From Methylobacterium sp. J-070 (GTDB taxonomy: Bacteria > Pseudomonadota > Alphaproteobacteria > Rhizobiales > Beijerinckiaceae): a stretch of 64,000 bases of DNA. The notes beneath the pieces are model-generated. The model did no database searches. It was not told the DNA's origin and saw nothing but the letters and a program-made list of their open reading frames with translations. Made by a program: the position numbers and the translations under genes. The stretch covers positions 23,707-87,706 of the forward strand of contig NZ_JAKSXX010000190.1 in the NCBI RefSeq assembly GCF_022829385.1, written 5' to 3'. This document shows positions 34,901 through 42,808 of this stretch, piece by piece (the first letter of the stretch is position 1; every line of letters starts with the position of its first letter).

Positions 34901-35163
34901 CCGGGGCGACGCGCCTAAGGCCTGTGATGATGACCGCACTCGCGATGATCATCGGCATGGCGCCGATGGCGATCGAGCCCGGTCAGAACGCGCCGCTCGG
35001 CCGTGCCGTCATCGGTGGCCTGCTCTTCGCCACATTGGCGACGCTGTTCTTCGTGCCGGTGGTCTTCAGCATCGTGCACGGCCGGCCCCGCCGCGTCGGT
35101 GCAGCCGCGCCCGGCCCGTCATCTCACTCCGCGACCGACGCCATCCCGTCCCCGTCCGCCTGA
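31969..35163 (+). CDS. RND-family efflux transporter, inner-membrane component
   Basis: 1064 residues with the standard RND plan: one N-terminal helix, a periplasmic porter loop, six helices, a second loop and six helices. In transmembrane helix 4 the proton-relay pair D402-D403 is present (GILVDDATVTIEN). In the helix equivalent to TM10 of AcrB, the position of the essential Lys940 is Ala952 (GVATANSIL), so coupling must differ from AcrB, as in a known subgroup of HAE-type pumps. Ribosome site AAGG before the ATG. The adaptor gene follows after 13 bases; no outer-membrane channel gene is linked. Confidence 0.92.
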   Translation: MAAIVRLALLRPYTFIVMSILMLIFGVMSIFRTPTDIFPSIGIPVISVVWQYTGLPPEDMSGRIVSVFERSLTTTVNDIEHIESQSVPGYGIVKIYFQPNVDITAAQAQVTAISQTQLKQLPPGITPPLMLAYNASSVPIIQLALSSDTLSQSALNDLAQNFIRPQLTTIPGAQLPYAYGGAARQVQIDLDQSALHAHGLSAADVGAALARQNLITPVGTQKIGTYEWIVDLNDSPKTIEAFNDLPVKVVDGAVVFMRDVAHVRNGSPPQTNVVQLDGKKGVLMSILKIGNASTLDIIAGVKARIPTIQATLPAGVDLKYVADQSGFVRESVVAVVREGIIAAALTGLMILVFLGSWRSTLIITVSIPLAVLCSLIALSVLGQTINVMTLGGLALAVGILVDDATVTIENINRHMEEFGEDIVTAITRGAQEIMPPATIALFCICIAFVPLLALGGVAGFLFRPLAMAVVFAMIASYGLTYTLVPTLARYLLTEHAHGDAADVRPGTFARFQRGFERRFEALRQGYLGLLALALSHRKLFAVGFLTVVAVSFGLVPYLGRDFFPDVDAGALRIHLRAPTGTRIEEMTALTGRVEGRVRALIPRDRVASVVNNIGLPISGINISYGNSGTIGTFDADMLVTLNEGEGPSTAALTRVLRERLQQDFPGMTFSFLPADIVSQILNFGSPAALDVQVAGADVEGGRTYANKLLARVRRVAGVADARIQEQSKNPALRVDFNRALAGVVGLTEGDAAQSIQASLSGSTQTAPTYWLDPRNGVSYPVSVQTPQYAIDTLGDLNNLPITAARSDQLLGGLATVTPEPLSAVVTDYNIARTVNILATTQDRDLGSVAADIQRAIDDTRGDLPKGSTVMVRGQAVTMANAYQQLLVGLAFSIVLIYLLIVINFQSWVDPFVIVMALPAALAGIVWMLFATHTHVSVPALTGAIMCMGVATANSILVISFAREQLRAGRTAIEAALAAGATRLRPVMMTALAMIIGMAPMAIEPGQNAPLGRAVIGGLLFATLATLFFVPVVFSIVHGRPRRVGAAAPGPSSHSATDAIPSPSA

Positions 35164-35176
35164 ATCCGGAAGCCGC

Positions 35177-36406
35177 ATGCATACGCCAGAGGACGCCCCG
35201 GAGCCCAAGATGCCCGCGAAGCGGAACGTGGCCACACTTCTGTCGGGCGTGGCGGTCGGGGCCGCCGCGCTCGCCTGGGTCGGCATCAGTGACCGTGCGA
35301 AAGGCATGCAGGAGGTCGAGGCCTGGACCGAGCGTCAGTCGGTACCCACCGTGCGGGTGGTCCACGCACAGCGCGGGCCGATGAACGAGGATTTGAGCCT
35401 GCCCGGCTCGCTCAGCGCCTACTACACCGGCTCGCTCTATGCGCGCGCCAGCGGCTACGTCACAACGTGGCACAAGGACTTGGGCGCTCGCGTCCGTAAG
35501 GACGAAGTCTTGATCCAGATCTCGGCACCGGATCTCGATCAGCAGCTCGCCGAGGCGCGCGCCACGCTCACCCAGCTCCAGGCGGCGGTCGATCAAGCCC
35601 AGGCGAATGCCGACCTCAGCGCGGCCACCAACAAGCGCACCACCCGGCTCGTGGCGCAGGGCTGGTCGAGCGAGGAGCGTGGCGACACAGACCGCTTCAC
35701 CGCGGCCTCGCGCACCGCGGCCCTGTCGGTCGCCAAGGCGAACCTCGTGGCCCAGCAGGCGAATGTCGGGAGGCTGGAGGAGCTGACGCGGTTCAAGGAG
35801 ATCAAGGCCCCCTTCGACGGCGTCGTGACCGCGCGCAACGTCGATATCGGCGACCTTCTGACAGCCGGCGGAACCTCGGGGAAGCCGCTCTACCGCGTTT
35901 CCGACATCCATCGCGTGCGCGTCTACGTGAATGTCCCGCAGGCGTTCCTCGGGGCGATGAAACCGGGCCTCAAGGCATCCATGCGCGTACCGGGACTGGA
36001 GGAGACGTTCACCGCCGAGGTCACTTCGACCGCGAACGCCATCGCGGAGGACTCGCGCAAGGGGCTCGTCGAGCTGCAAGCCGACAATCCGGACGGACGG
36101 CTCTGGCCGGGCGCCTTCGTCGAGGTGCAATTCCACGTGCCATCGAACCCAGGGACCCTGCGCGTGCCCGCGACCGCTCTGGTGTTCAACCGCAACGGCA
36201 CCCTCGTCGCCCAGGTCCAGGACGACAACCGGGTCGCGCTCAAGCCCGTCACGCTCGGCCGCAACCTCGGCAACGACGTCGAAGTGCGCGCAGGCCTCAC
36301 AATTGCCGATCGGCTCATCGACAACCCGCAGGAGTTCCTAGCTTCCGGAGACCTCGTCCGTGTTGCCGGGCAGGATGCCCCCCCGCACACCGCATCCGCG
36401 GAGTGA
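35177..36406 (+). CDS. RND membrane-fusion (adaptor) protein
   Basis: 409 residues from the ATG at 35177; the open frame reaches back to 35003 inside the RND gene. One N-terminal membrane anchor (LLSGVAVGAAALAWVGI) and no lipobox. It then has a barrel-sandwich half with YARASGYVTTWHKDLGARV, an alpha-helical hairpin at about residues 115-195, the second lipoyl half FKEIKAPFDGVVTARNVDIGDLL and a beta barrel. It connects the RND pump to an outer-membrane channel. The gene order, pump before adaptor, is the reverse of most acrAB-type operons. Confidence 0.9.
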   Translation: MHTPEDAPEPKMPAKRNVATLLSGVAVGAAALAWVGISDRAKGMQEVEAWTERQSVPTVRVVHAQRGPMNEDLSLPGSLSAYYTGSLYARASGYVTTWHKDLGARVRKDEVLIQISAPDLDQQLAEARATLTQLQAAVDQAQANADLSAATNKRTTRLVAQGWSSEERGDTDRFTAASRTAALSVAKANLVAQQANVGRLEELTRFKEIKAPFDGVVTARNVDIGDLLTAGGTSGKPLYRVSDIHRVRVYVNVPQAFLGAMKPGLKASMRVPGLEETFTAEVTSTANAIAEDSRKGLVELQADNPDGRLWPGAFVEVQFHVPSNPGTLRVPATALVFNRNGTLVAQVQDDNRVALKPVTLGRNLGNDVEVRAGLTIADRLIDNPQEFLASGDLVRVAGQDAPPHTASAE

Positions 36407-36808
36407 CCCCGCAGAACCCTTCAAGGACAGCAGTCGCACCGAATCGGCTGGCGGTCCTTGGACCGGTTTGATCGAGAGGATCCGCCAGAACCGGAGTCGG
36501 ACTCCGTCCGCTTTGCCGCGCCTGAGGCTCCGCAACAGACGGACGGCTTCCGGCCAGACTACCTCACGCCGGATCGTCATCGCACGCAGAACCAGACGTT
36601 CGACTTTGCGCCCATCTCGGTCATCCGCCTGCCATCGGCAGCATCCCTGAAGCGGACACGGGGCACGGCCGAGCGGCGTCTCGCCTGCGATACGGGGTCG
36701 ACGCAGTGATTTGACTGAGTCCGCTTCGTCCGGACGCAGATCCCGTTTGCACCCGACGCTCAAGATTTCGCGCCGATCAGCGCCGATGTCGGGCGCAAGT
36801 CGCGCCGA
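36407..36808. other. Intergenic region with a 13-base direct repeat, no gene seen
   Basis: 402 bases between two convergent transcription units. TCGCGCCGATCAG occurs at 36768-36780 and again at 36800-36812, the second copy covering the hydrolase stop codon, with a shorter CGCCGAT between them. GGAGTCGGACTCC near 36495 is a local palindrome. Small open frames here show no family features. Confidence 0.5.
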
Positions 36809-37843
36809 TCAGGGGGTGACCGGGTTGGATGAAGCCAGGAAGGCGCGCACGGTGTCGCGGAGAAAGGCCGCATCGGTCGCGTTGGTCGAGGGATTGCCGG
36901 CACGGTGGCCCCAGAGGCTCGGGATCGGCCGCAGGACGGCCTCGCGCAGGTGCGGCAGTTCGGCGGCGTTGTCGGCGACGCGGAAGTAGAGATCGGTCTC
37001 GCCCGGCATCAGCAGCAGCCGGGCCGTGATCGCACCCAGCGCCCGCGCGAGGTCGCCGCCGTAGCGCGGGTCGCGGCTGATGTCGCCCGCGTCCCAGGTG
37101 CGGAGCTGCGCGTACAGATCGGCTGCCGGACGGCGGGCGAAGCGCTCCTCCCAGTCGGTGCGCAGGAAGGTGTCGAGGTCCGGGGCGCCGAGCGCGGTGC
37201 GGTGCAGGCCGGACCGGTAGAAGTCCTGGCTGAGCGCCCAGCCCGCGTAGATGCGCCCGAAGGCCCGGAGCGCGGCGGCCGGCTCGGCCGAGAACCGCCC
37301 GGCGCCGCGATGCTCCGGCGCCGCCTCCAACACCGCCATGAGGCCCTTCAGGAACACGCGGTTGTGGGTGGCGGTCCGGGCGCTGCCGCAATTGATCACC
37401 GCCCGGGCGACCTGCTCGGGAAACAGCGCCGCCCAGTGGTAGGCCTGCTGCGCCCCCATGGACCAGCCGTAGACGGCGTGCAGGCGCGCGATCCCCCAGG
37501 TCTCGGCGAGCAGGCGGCGCTGGGCGTGGACGTTGTCCCAGGCGGTGACGAGGCCGGGCCAGTCCGGCGTGTTCGACGGGCTCGACGACAGGCCGTTGCC
37601 GAACATGTCCGGGATGACGATGAACCAGCGGCCCGGATCGAGCACCCCCTCGGGCCCGATCAGCCACTCGAGGTCGGGGTGCTGGGCCGCGTAGCTCGTC
37701 GGGTAGAGCACGACGTTGTCGCGCTCGGGCGACAGGGTTCCGTGCGTCTTCCAGCGCAGAGAAGCGCCCCGCAGGACGTCACCCGACTGGAGGGGCAGGT
37801 CCCCGAGTTTGAAGGTTCCGGTGTCGGTCGGCCAAGCGCTCAC
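36809..37843 (-). CDS. Alpha/beta hydrolase, homoserine O-acetyltransferase (MetX)-like
   Basis: 344 residues from the GTG at 37843, whose GTGA overlaps the desaturase stop. Catalytic Ser128 lies in YGWSMGAQQ, Asp284 in GETDLYF and His313 in WGHRAGNPS, a complete triad in MetX-like spacing. VLYPTSYAAQHPDLEWLIGP and IPDMFGNGLSSSPSN match the MetX superfamily, but the acetyl-CoA-specific homoserine-site residues are not clear, so it may be an acyltransferase or hydrolase for another substrate. It is translationally coupled to a fatty-acid desaturase, which suggests an acyl or lipid-derived substrate. Confidence 0.85.
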   Translation of the reverse strand: MSAWPTDTGTFKLGDLPLQSGDVLRGASLRWKTHGTLSPERDNVVLYPTSYAAQHPDLEWLIGPEGVLDPGRWFIVIPDMFGNGLSSSPSNTPDWPGLVTAWDNVHAQRRLLAETWGIARLHAVYGWSMGAQQAYHWAALFPEQVARAVINCGSARTATHNRVFLKGLMAVLEAAPEHRGAGRFSAEPAAALRAFGRIYAGWALSQDFYRSGLHRTALGAPDLDTFLRTDWEERFARRPAADLYAQLRTWDAGDISRDPRYGGDLARALGAITARLLLMPGETDLYFRVADNAAELPHLREAVLRPIPSLWGHRAGNPSTNATDAAFLRDTVRAFLASSNPVTP

Positions 37844-38739
37844 GGGCGCAGCGTCCGCACGAAGCCGATGTGCCAGCGGGCGTAGCCCCGCTGCAGAACG
37901 CCGAGCCGCGCGCGCATGGCCGCGTGGGCGTCCGGCAGGCGGTGGAACGGGATCGACGGGTAGAGGTGGTGCTCGGTGTGGAAGGGCATGTTCCACATGA
38001 GCAGCCGCATCAGACCGTTGGTCAAGGTCGTGCGCGTGTTGGTCAGGCCGTTGTCGTCCATCGTGCAGAGCGTGTGCTCGGTGAGCAGGTAGAGCCGCAG
38101 GAACGGCTGCCCGAGAAGCTGCGGTCCGATCCAGAACACCAGCGGCGCCCACCAGCCGACCAGCACCATGGCGAGGACCGAGCCGGCGAGCAGGACGGCG
38201 CACATCGCCCGGATGGAGTGGACGATGCGGGGTGCGGCCCGATCGGTGATGAACGGGTAGGCCGAGAGATCGCCGCGCAGGCCGGCCCAGACCACCTGTA
38301 GGCGCGTGCGCCAGTAGGGCAGCGCCAGGATGCGCCAGACATAGGCGTCGAGCGTCGAGGGCGGCATCAGCGCGAGTTCGGGATCGCGCTCCGGATCCTG
38401 GGTATGCCGGTGATGGGCGAGGTGGAAGGCCGTGTAGAAGTGCCAGTTCAGCAGCGACGGGCAGGCCACCAGCCAGCCGACGATCGCGTTAGCGTTTCGG
38501 GTCCGGAACGCCGTCAGGTGGATCGTCTCGTGGATCGGCGCGAACAGGGCCGATTGCACGATCCCGAGCAGAAGCATGGCGGGAACGAGCGTCCAGGGGC
38601 CCGCGCGCCAGACCAGCCAGCCGGTGCCGGCCAGCATCGAGACATGCGCGCCGAGGCGAATCGCGCCGCGCAGGTCCGAGCGCTGCGACAGCGCCTTCAC
38701 CTCCGTACCCGTGAGAACCCGTCCGCCGGCCGAAGCCAT
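37840..38739 (-). CDS. Membrane fatty-acid desaturase family protein
   Basis: 299 residues with the three histidine boxes of di-iron desaturases/hydroxylases: HETIH at 70-74, HLAHHRH at 106-112 and HTEHH in the last third. Two long hydrophobic hairpins (about 35-68 and 175-205) anchor it in the membrane. A strong ribosome site (GGAGGTAAC) precedes the ATG at 38739. It inserts a double bond or hydroxyl into an acyl chain or similar lipid, needing a ferredoxin/reductase donor that is not encoded beside it. It is followed by the overlapping MetX-like hydrolase gene and is divergent from the molybdopterin oxidoreductase gene. Confidence 0.9.
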   Translation of the reverse strand: MASAGGRVLTGTEVKALSQRSDLRGAIRLGAHVSMLAGTGWLVWRAGPWTLVPAMLLLGIVQSALFAPIHETIHLTAFRTRNANAIVGWLVACPSLLNWHFYTAFHLAHHRHTQDPERDPELALMPPSTLDAYVWRILALPYWRTRLQVVWAGLRGDLSAYPFITDRAAPRIVHSIRAMCAVLLAGSVLAMVLVGWWAPLVFWIGPQLLGQPFLRLYLLTEHTLCTMDDNGLTNTRTTLTNGLMRLLMWNMPFHTEHHLYPSIPFHRLPDAHAAMRARLGVLQRGYARWHIGFVRTLRP

Positions 38740-38819
38740 ATGTTACCTCCAACCGCCTCGGCGCCTCGAAAACGCACGGGCTTTGCATCATCCATGCCGG
38801 TGCCACGGGAGTTCGTCGC

Positions 38820-40856
38820 TTGGTCCGGACCGTCTGCCCCCATGATTGCCCCTCCGCCTGCAGCCTCGACGTGCAGGTGGCGGATGGCCGCGTCGTCTCG
38901 GTCCGGGGCGGAGACAACCCCTACACGGCGGGGGTGATCTGCGCGAAGGTCAGCCGCTACGGCGAGCGCGTCCACCATCCCGACCGGATCCTCCACCCGC
39001 TCGAACGCGTCGGCGCCAAGGGCAGCGGCCAGTGGCGCCGGATCGACTGGGACGCGGCGCTCGACCGGCTGGCCGCAGCCCTCTCGGAGACGGCGGAGCG
39101 GTGGGGGCCGGAGGCGGTCTGGCCGTACAATTCGGGCGGGACCATGGGCCTCGTCCAGCGCGACGGCATCCACCGGCTGACCCACGCGATGGGCTATTCG
39201 CGGCGCAAGCGCACCATCTGCACGGCGGTCGCGATCGCGGGCTGGAGCGCCGGGGTCGGCCGGATCGCCGGGCCGGATCCCCGCGAGATGGCGCTGTCGG
39301 ACCTGATCGTGGTCTGGGGTGGCAACCCGGTAAGCACCCAGGTCAACGCGATGACCCACATCAGCCGCGCCAGAAAGAATCGGGGCGCCAAACTGGTGGT
39401 GATCGATCCCTACCGCACCGGCACTGCGGCGGCCGCCGACCTCCATCTCGCGCCCCGACCCGGCACCGACGGGGCCCTGGCCTGCGCGGTTCTCCACGTC
39501 CTGTTCCGCGACGGGTATGCGGACCGGGCCTACCTTGCCGCCCATGCCGAGGAGACGGCGGCGCTGGAGGCGCATCTCGCGTCGCGCACGCCCGAATGGG
39601 CGGCGGCGATCACGGGCCTGGAGCCCGCCGCGATCGAGGCCTTCGCGGCCCTCTACGGCCGGACGCCGCGCAGCTACATCCGCTGCGGCTTCGGCTTCAC
39701 CCGGAGCCGCAACGGCGCCGTGAACCTGCACGCGGTGACCTGCCTGCCGACGGTGACCGGCGCCTGGCAGCATGAGGGCGGCGGCGCGCTCTGGCAGCAG
39801 GCGGCGATCTTCAACTGGGACAAGACCCTAACGGAGGGGCTCGACATCAAGGCGCCGGGCGTGCGCGAGCTCGACATGAGCCGGATCGGCGCCATCCTCG
39901 ACGACGATCCCGATGCCCTGCAGGGCGGGCCGCCGGTGCGCACCATGCTGATCCAGTCGGCCAATCCCGCAATCTCGGCCCCCGACAGCGCCCGGGTGCG
40001 CGCGGGCCTGATGCGGCCGGACGTGTTCGTGGCCGTGCACGAGCAGTTCATGACCGAGACCGCAGCGCTGGCCGACCTCGTCCTGCCGGCAACCACCTTC
40101 CTGGAGCACGACGACATCTACGGGGCCGGCGGCCATAGCCATATCCAGGCGGGGCCGGCGATCCTAGAACCGCCGGGGGAATGCCGCTCGAACCACGCGC
40201 TGCTCGGCGCGCTCGCCGCCCGGCTCGGCGCGGACCATGCGGGCTTCCGGCTGAGCGCCCGGGATCTTGCCGACGCGACCCTGGCCCGCTCGGGCTGGGG
40301 CGGGCTCGACCGGCTGGAGGCGGAGGGCTGGATCGACGCGCAGCCGGACTTCGCCGAGAGCCACTTCCTCAACGGATTCGGCCATCCGGACGGGCGCTTC
40401 CGCTTCGCCCCCGACTGGGCGGCGCTCGGCCCCCGCGCGGCCGGGATGCCGGCCCTGCCCGACCACTGGCCGGTGGCCGAGCCCGCCGATGTGGAGCACC
40501 CGTTCCGGATGATCGCCCCGCCGGCCCGCCAGTTCCTCAACGCGACCTTCACCAACGTCGCCGAGTCGCTCCGCCGCGAGGGACGGCCGACCTGCCTGCT
40601 CCACCCGGAGGACGGGGCGCGGCTCGGGATCGGCACGGGCGACGCCATCGAGATCGGGAATGGCCGCGGCCGGGTCCGGCTGCACGCGCGCCTCGCCGAG
40701 GGGCAGCAGCCGGGCGTCGTGGTGGTCGAGAGCCTGTGGCCGAGCGCGTCCTTCGCGGGCGGCAGCGGGATCAACACCCTGATCGGCGCCGCGCCGGCGG
40801 CGCCCAACGACGGCGCCGCTTTCCACGACACAGCGGTCTGGGTCCGGGCGGCTTGA
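38820..40856 (+). CDS. Molybdopterin-dependent oxidoreductase (FdhA/DMSO-reductase family)
   Basis: 678 residues from a TTG at 38820, preceded by GGGAG; a nearby ATG at 38794 is out of frame. The N-terminus carries a 4Fe-4S site with C6, C10, C14 and C41 (CPHDCPSACS, then ICAKV). The molybdopterin domain follows (VWGGNPVSTQVN, VVIDPYRTGTA), and the C-terminal dinucleotide-binding domain ends with FLNATFTNV and HPEDGARLGIGTGD. No signal peptide, so cytoplasmic. Relatives are formate dehydrogenase- or nitrate-reductase-like enzymes of unknown substrate. No electron-transfer subunits are linked; it is divergent from the desaturase. Confidence 0.9.
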   Translation: MVRTVCPHDCPSACSLDVQVADGRVVSVRGGDNPYTAGVICAKVSRYGERVHHPDRILHPLERVGAKGSGQWRRIDWDAALDRLAAALSETAERWGPEAVWPYNSGGTMGLVQRDGIHRLTHAMGYSRRKRTICTAVAIAGWSAGVGRIAGPDPREMALSDLIVVWGGNPVSTQVNAMTHISRARKNRGAKLVVIDPYRTGTAAAADLHLAPRPGTDGALACAVLHVLFRDGYADRAYLAAHAEETAALEAHLASRTPEWAAAITGLEPAAIEAFAALYGRTPRSYIRCGFGFTRSRNGAVNLHAVTCLPTVTGAWQHEGGGALWQQAAIFNWDKTLTEGLDIKAPGVRELDMSRIGAILDDDPDALQGGPPVRTMLIQSANPAISAPDSARVRAGLMRPDVFVAVHEQFMTETAALADLVLPATTFLEHDDIYGAGGHSHIQAGPAILEPPGECRSNHALLGALAARLGADHAGFRLSARDLADATLARSGWGGLDRLEAEGWIDAQPDFAESHFLNGFGHPDGRFRFAPDWAALGPRAAGMPALPDHWPVAEPADVEHPFRMIAPPARQFLNATFTNVAESLRREGRPTCLLHPEDGARLGIGTGDAIEIGNGRGRVRLHARLAEGQQPGVVVVESLWPSASFAGGSGINTLIGAAPAAPNDGAAFHDTAVWVRAA

Positions 40857-40865
40857 GCCGGGCAC

Positions 40866-41144
40866 TCAGGCCGTCAGCGCCTCGGGCCCCGGCGCGTCAC
40901 CGAGGCCGCCGAACAGGCGCCGGCCCGGGATCGCCGCGATCAGACCCCGCGTGTAGGCATGCGCGGGCGCGGCGAACTGGGTCTCGGCCGGACCGGCCTC
41001 GACGATCCGGCCCCGCTGCATCACCGCCACTTGGTCGGCGATCCGCGCGGCGACCGGGGCCGCGTCAGCCAACAATGCATCGACCAGGCCAGTTGCCGGA
41101 CGGTGGGACAGCTGGACCCTTCCGAGTCGGCAAACCGCGCCCAA
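40866..41144 (-). pseudogene. C-terminal remnant of a peptide-type ABC ATPase
   Basis: The reading frame encodes IADQVAVMQRGRIVEAGPAE then AHAYTRGLIAAIPG, the last 60 residues of an OppD/DppD-type ATPase after the switch region. The preceding Walker A, Q-loop, signature and Walker B parts are missing, and the first 30 residues have no homology. So it is a truncated gene whose other part was lost before the start of the importer locus at 41243. It may mark the edge of an insertion or a rearranged copy of the adjacent ABC locus. Confidence 0.8.
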
Positions 41145-41242
41145 CGCCCTCGCCCGGCGCTCGCTGGCGACGCTGCACGACCGGGGGGTGGCGTGCGAGG
41201 GTTGGTATCCGGCTTGCCTACCGGGCCCGGGACAGAGGGTGA

Positions 41243-42808
41243 ATGCGTATGAGACGATCCTGGCTTACCGGGCTGCTCGCGGCCGCGGCGTGGTTCGCGC
41301 CGGCCTCCGCCGGAGCGGAGACGACCTTGAAGGCGGTGCTGGAAGCCGAGATCGTCACCCTCGATCCCTACTTCACCACGGCCTACATCACGCGGACCTT
41401 CGGCTTCATGGTCTACGACACGCTGTTCGCGCCGGACGCGGAGGGCGTGTTCCGGCCGCAGATGGTCGACACGTGGTCTGTGTCGGAGGACCGCCTGACC
41501 TGGCGCTTCACCCTGCGCGATGGGCTGCGCTTCCACGACGGCGCGCCCGTCCGGGCCGCCGACTGCGTCGCCTCGCTGAGGCGCTGGGCGGCCCGCAGCG
41601 CGCTGGCCGGCCGGCTCATGGACGTGACCGCCGCCCTCGACGCCGTGGACGACCGGACCTTCGTGCTGACCCTGCGGGAGCCCTACGGCCTCGTCCTCGA
41701 CACGCTCGGCACGACGTCGACCCCCACGCCCTTCATCATGCCGGCCCGGCTCGCAGCGACGCCGCCCGCGACGCAACTCGCGGAGGTCGTGGGCTCCGGT
41801 CCCTTCGTCTACGACCGCGCCGCGCACATCCCCGGCGACCACATGCTGCTGCGCCGGAACCCCGACTATCGGCCGCGTCCCGAGCCCGCCGACTTCCTAG
41901 CCGGCGGCAAGCTCGTGAAGGTCGACGCCCTCGACATCCGCGTCATCCCCGACGGGGCGACTGCCACGAGCGCCCTCGGCGCCGGCGAGATCGACTTCAT
42001 GCAGTACGCGCCCTTCGATCTGATCGAGCAGATCGAGGGCAACAAGAGTCTGGCGGTGATGAACTTCACCGGCCCGCATCGGTTCACGGGCCATTACCGC
42101 ATCAACACGGCGGCCAAGCCGTTCGACGACCCGGCGATCCGGCGCGTCCTGCTGAGGCTCGTCGACCAGCGCGAGGTCCTGGACGGGTTCGGCCTCGAGT
42201 CCCGCTTCTCCCAGACCTGCGACGCCTTCTTCATCTGCGGCTCGCCCTACGAGACGCATGTCGGGACCGATCTCCTGCACGATCCGTCGGTGGCGGCGGC
42301 ACAGGCCGCCCTGAAGGCGACCGCCTACAAGGGCGAGCCGGTGATCGTGATGGTGGCCAACGATCTCGAGGCGGCGCGCGTGTCCTCGACCATCCTGGCC
42401 GACCGGCTGAAGCAGGCCGGCTTCACCGTAGACGTGCAGGTCCTGGATTGGGCGGCCCTGCTGGCGCGCCGCACGAAGAAGGCCGGGTGGAGCGTCTTCG
42501 GCATCCATGCCCTGGGGCTCGATCTCAGCTCGCCGCTGACGAACTCGGCCATCAACTTCAACTGCAAGGACGCGGCGAGCTCAGGATTCATGTGCGACCC
42601 GCGCGTGGTCGGCCTGTTCGATCGCTTCGCTCGGGAGCCCGATCTGGACAAGCGGCGCGCGATCGCGGGCGAGATCCAGGCCATCATCTACGGCGAGGGG
42701 CTGGTCGTCCCGTTCGGCCAGTTCGCGCAGCCCGCAGCCTACAGGACCGCCCTCACCGGCCTGATCCCCTCGGCCGTCCCGCTCTTCTGGAATGTCGAGA
42801 AGCGATGA
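41243..42808 (+). CDS. Family-5 periplasmic peptide/solute-binding protein (DppA/OppA type), first copy
   Basis: 521 residues with a signal peptide (RRSWLTGLLAAAAWFAPASAGA). The mature N-terminus TLKAVLEAEIVTLDPYFTTAYITRTFGFMVYDTLF is the family-5 signature, and LTWRFTLRDGLRFHDGAPVRAAD also fits. Two internal Cys pairs may form disulfides. The gene overlaps the GMC gene (ATGA). It would deliver an oligopeptide-like or hydroxylated solute to the DppBCDF-type importer encoded at 46326-49740. A second binding protein at 44654 belongs to the same system or has a different specificity. Confidence 0.9.
   Translation: MRMRRSWLTGLLAAAAWFAPASAGAETTLKAVLEAEIVTLDPYFTTAYITRTFGFMVYDTLFAPDAEGVFRPQMVDTWSVSEDRLTWRFTLRDGLRFHDGAPVRAADCVASLRRWAARSALAGRLMDVTAALDAVDDRTFVLTLREPYGLVLDTLGTTSTPTPFIMPARLAATPPATQLAEVVGSGPFVYDRAAHIPGDHMLLRRNPDYRPRPEPADFLAGGKLVKVDALDIRVIPDGATATSALGAGEIDFMQYAPFDLIEQIEGNKSLAVMNFTGPHRFTGHYRINTAAKPFDDPAIRRVLLRLVDQREVLDGFGLESRFSQTCDAFFICGSPYETHVGTDLLHDPSVAAAQAALKATAYKGEPVIVMVANDLEAARVSSTILADRLKQAGFTVDVQVLDWAALLARRTKKAGWSVFGIHALGLDLSSPLTNSAINFNCKDAASSGFMCDPRVVGLFDRFAREPDLDKRRAIAGEIQAIIYGEGLVVPFGQFAQPAAYRTALTGLIPSAVPLFWNVEKR

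Noticed and set aside
36338..36763. Possible small genes (36338-36763 minus, 36458-36709 plus)
   Set aside because: No ribosome site, no motif, and both overlap each other and the adaptor gene end.
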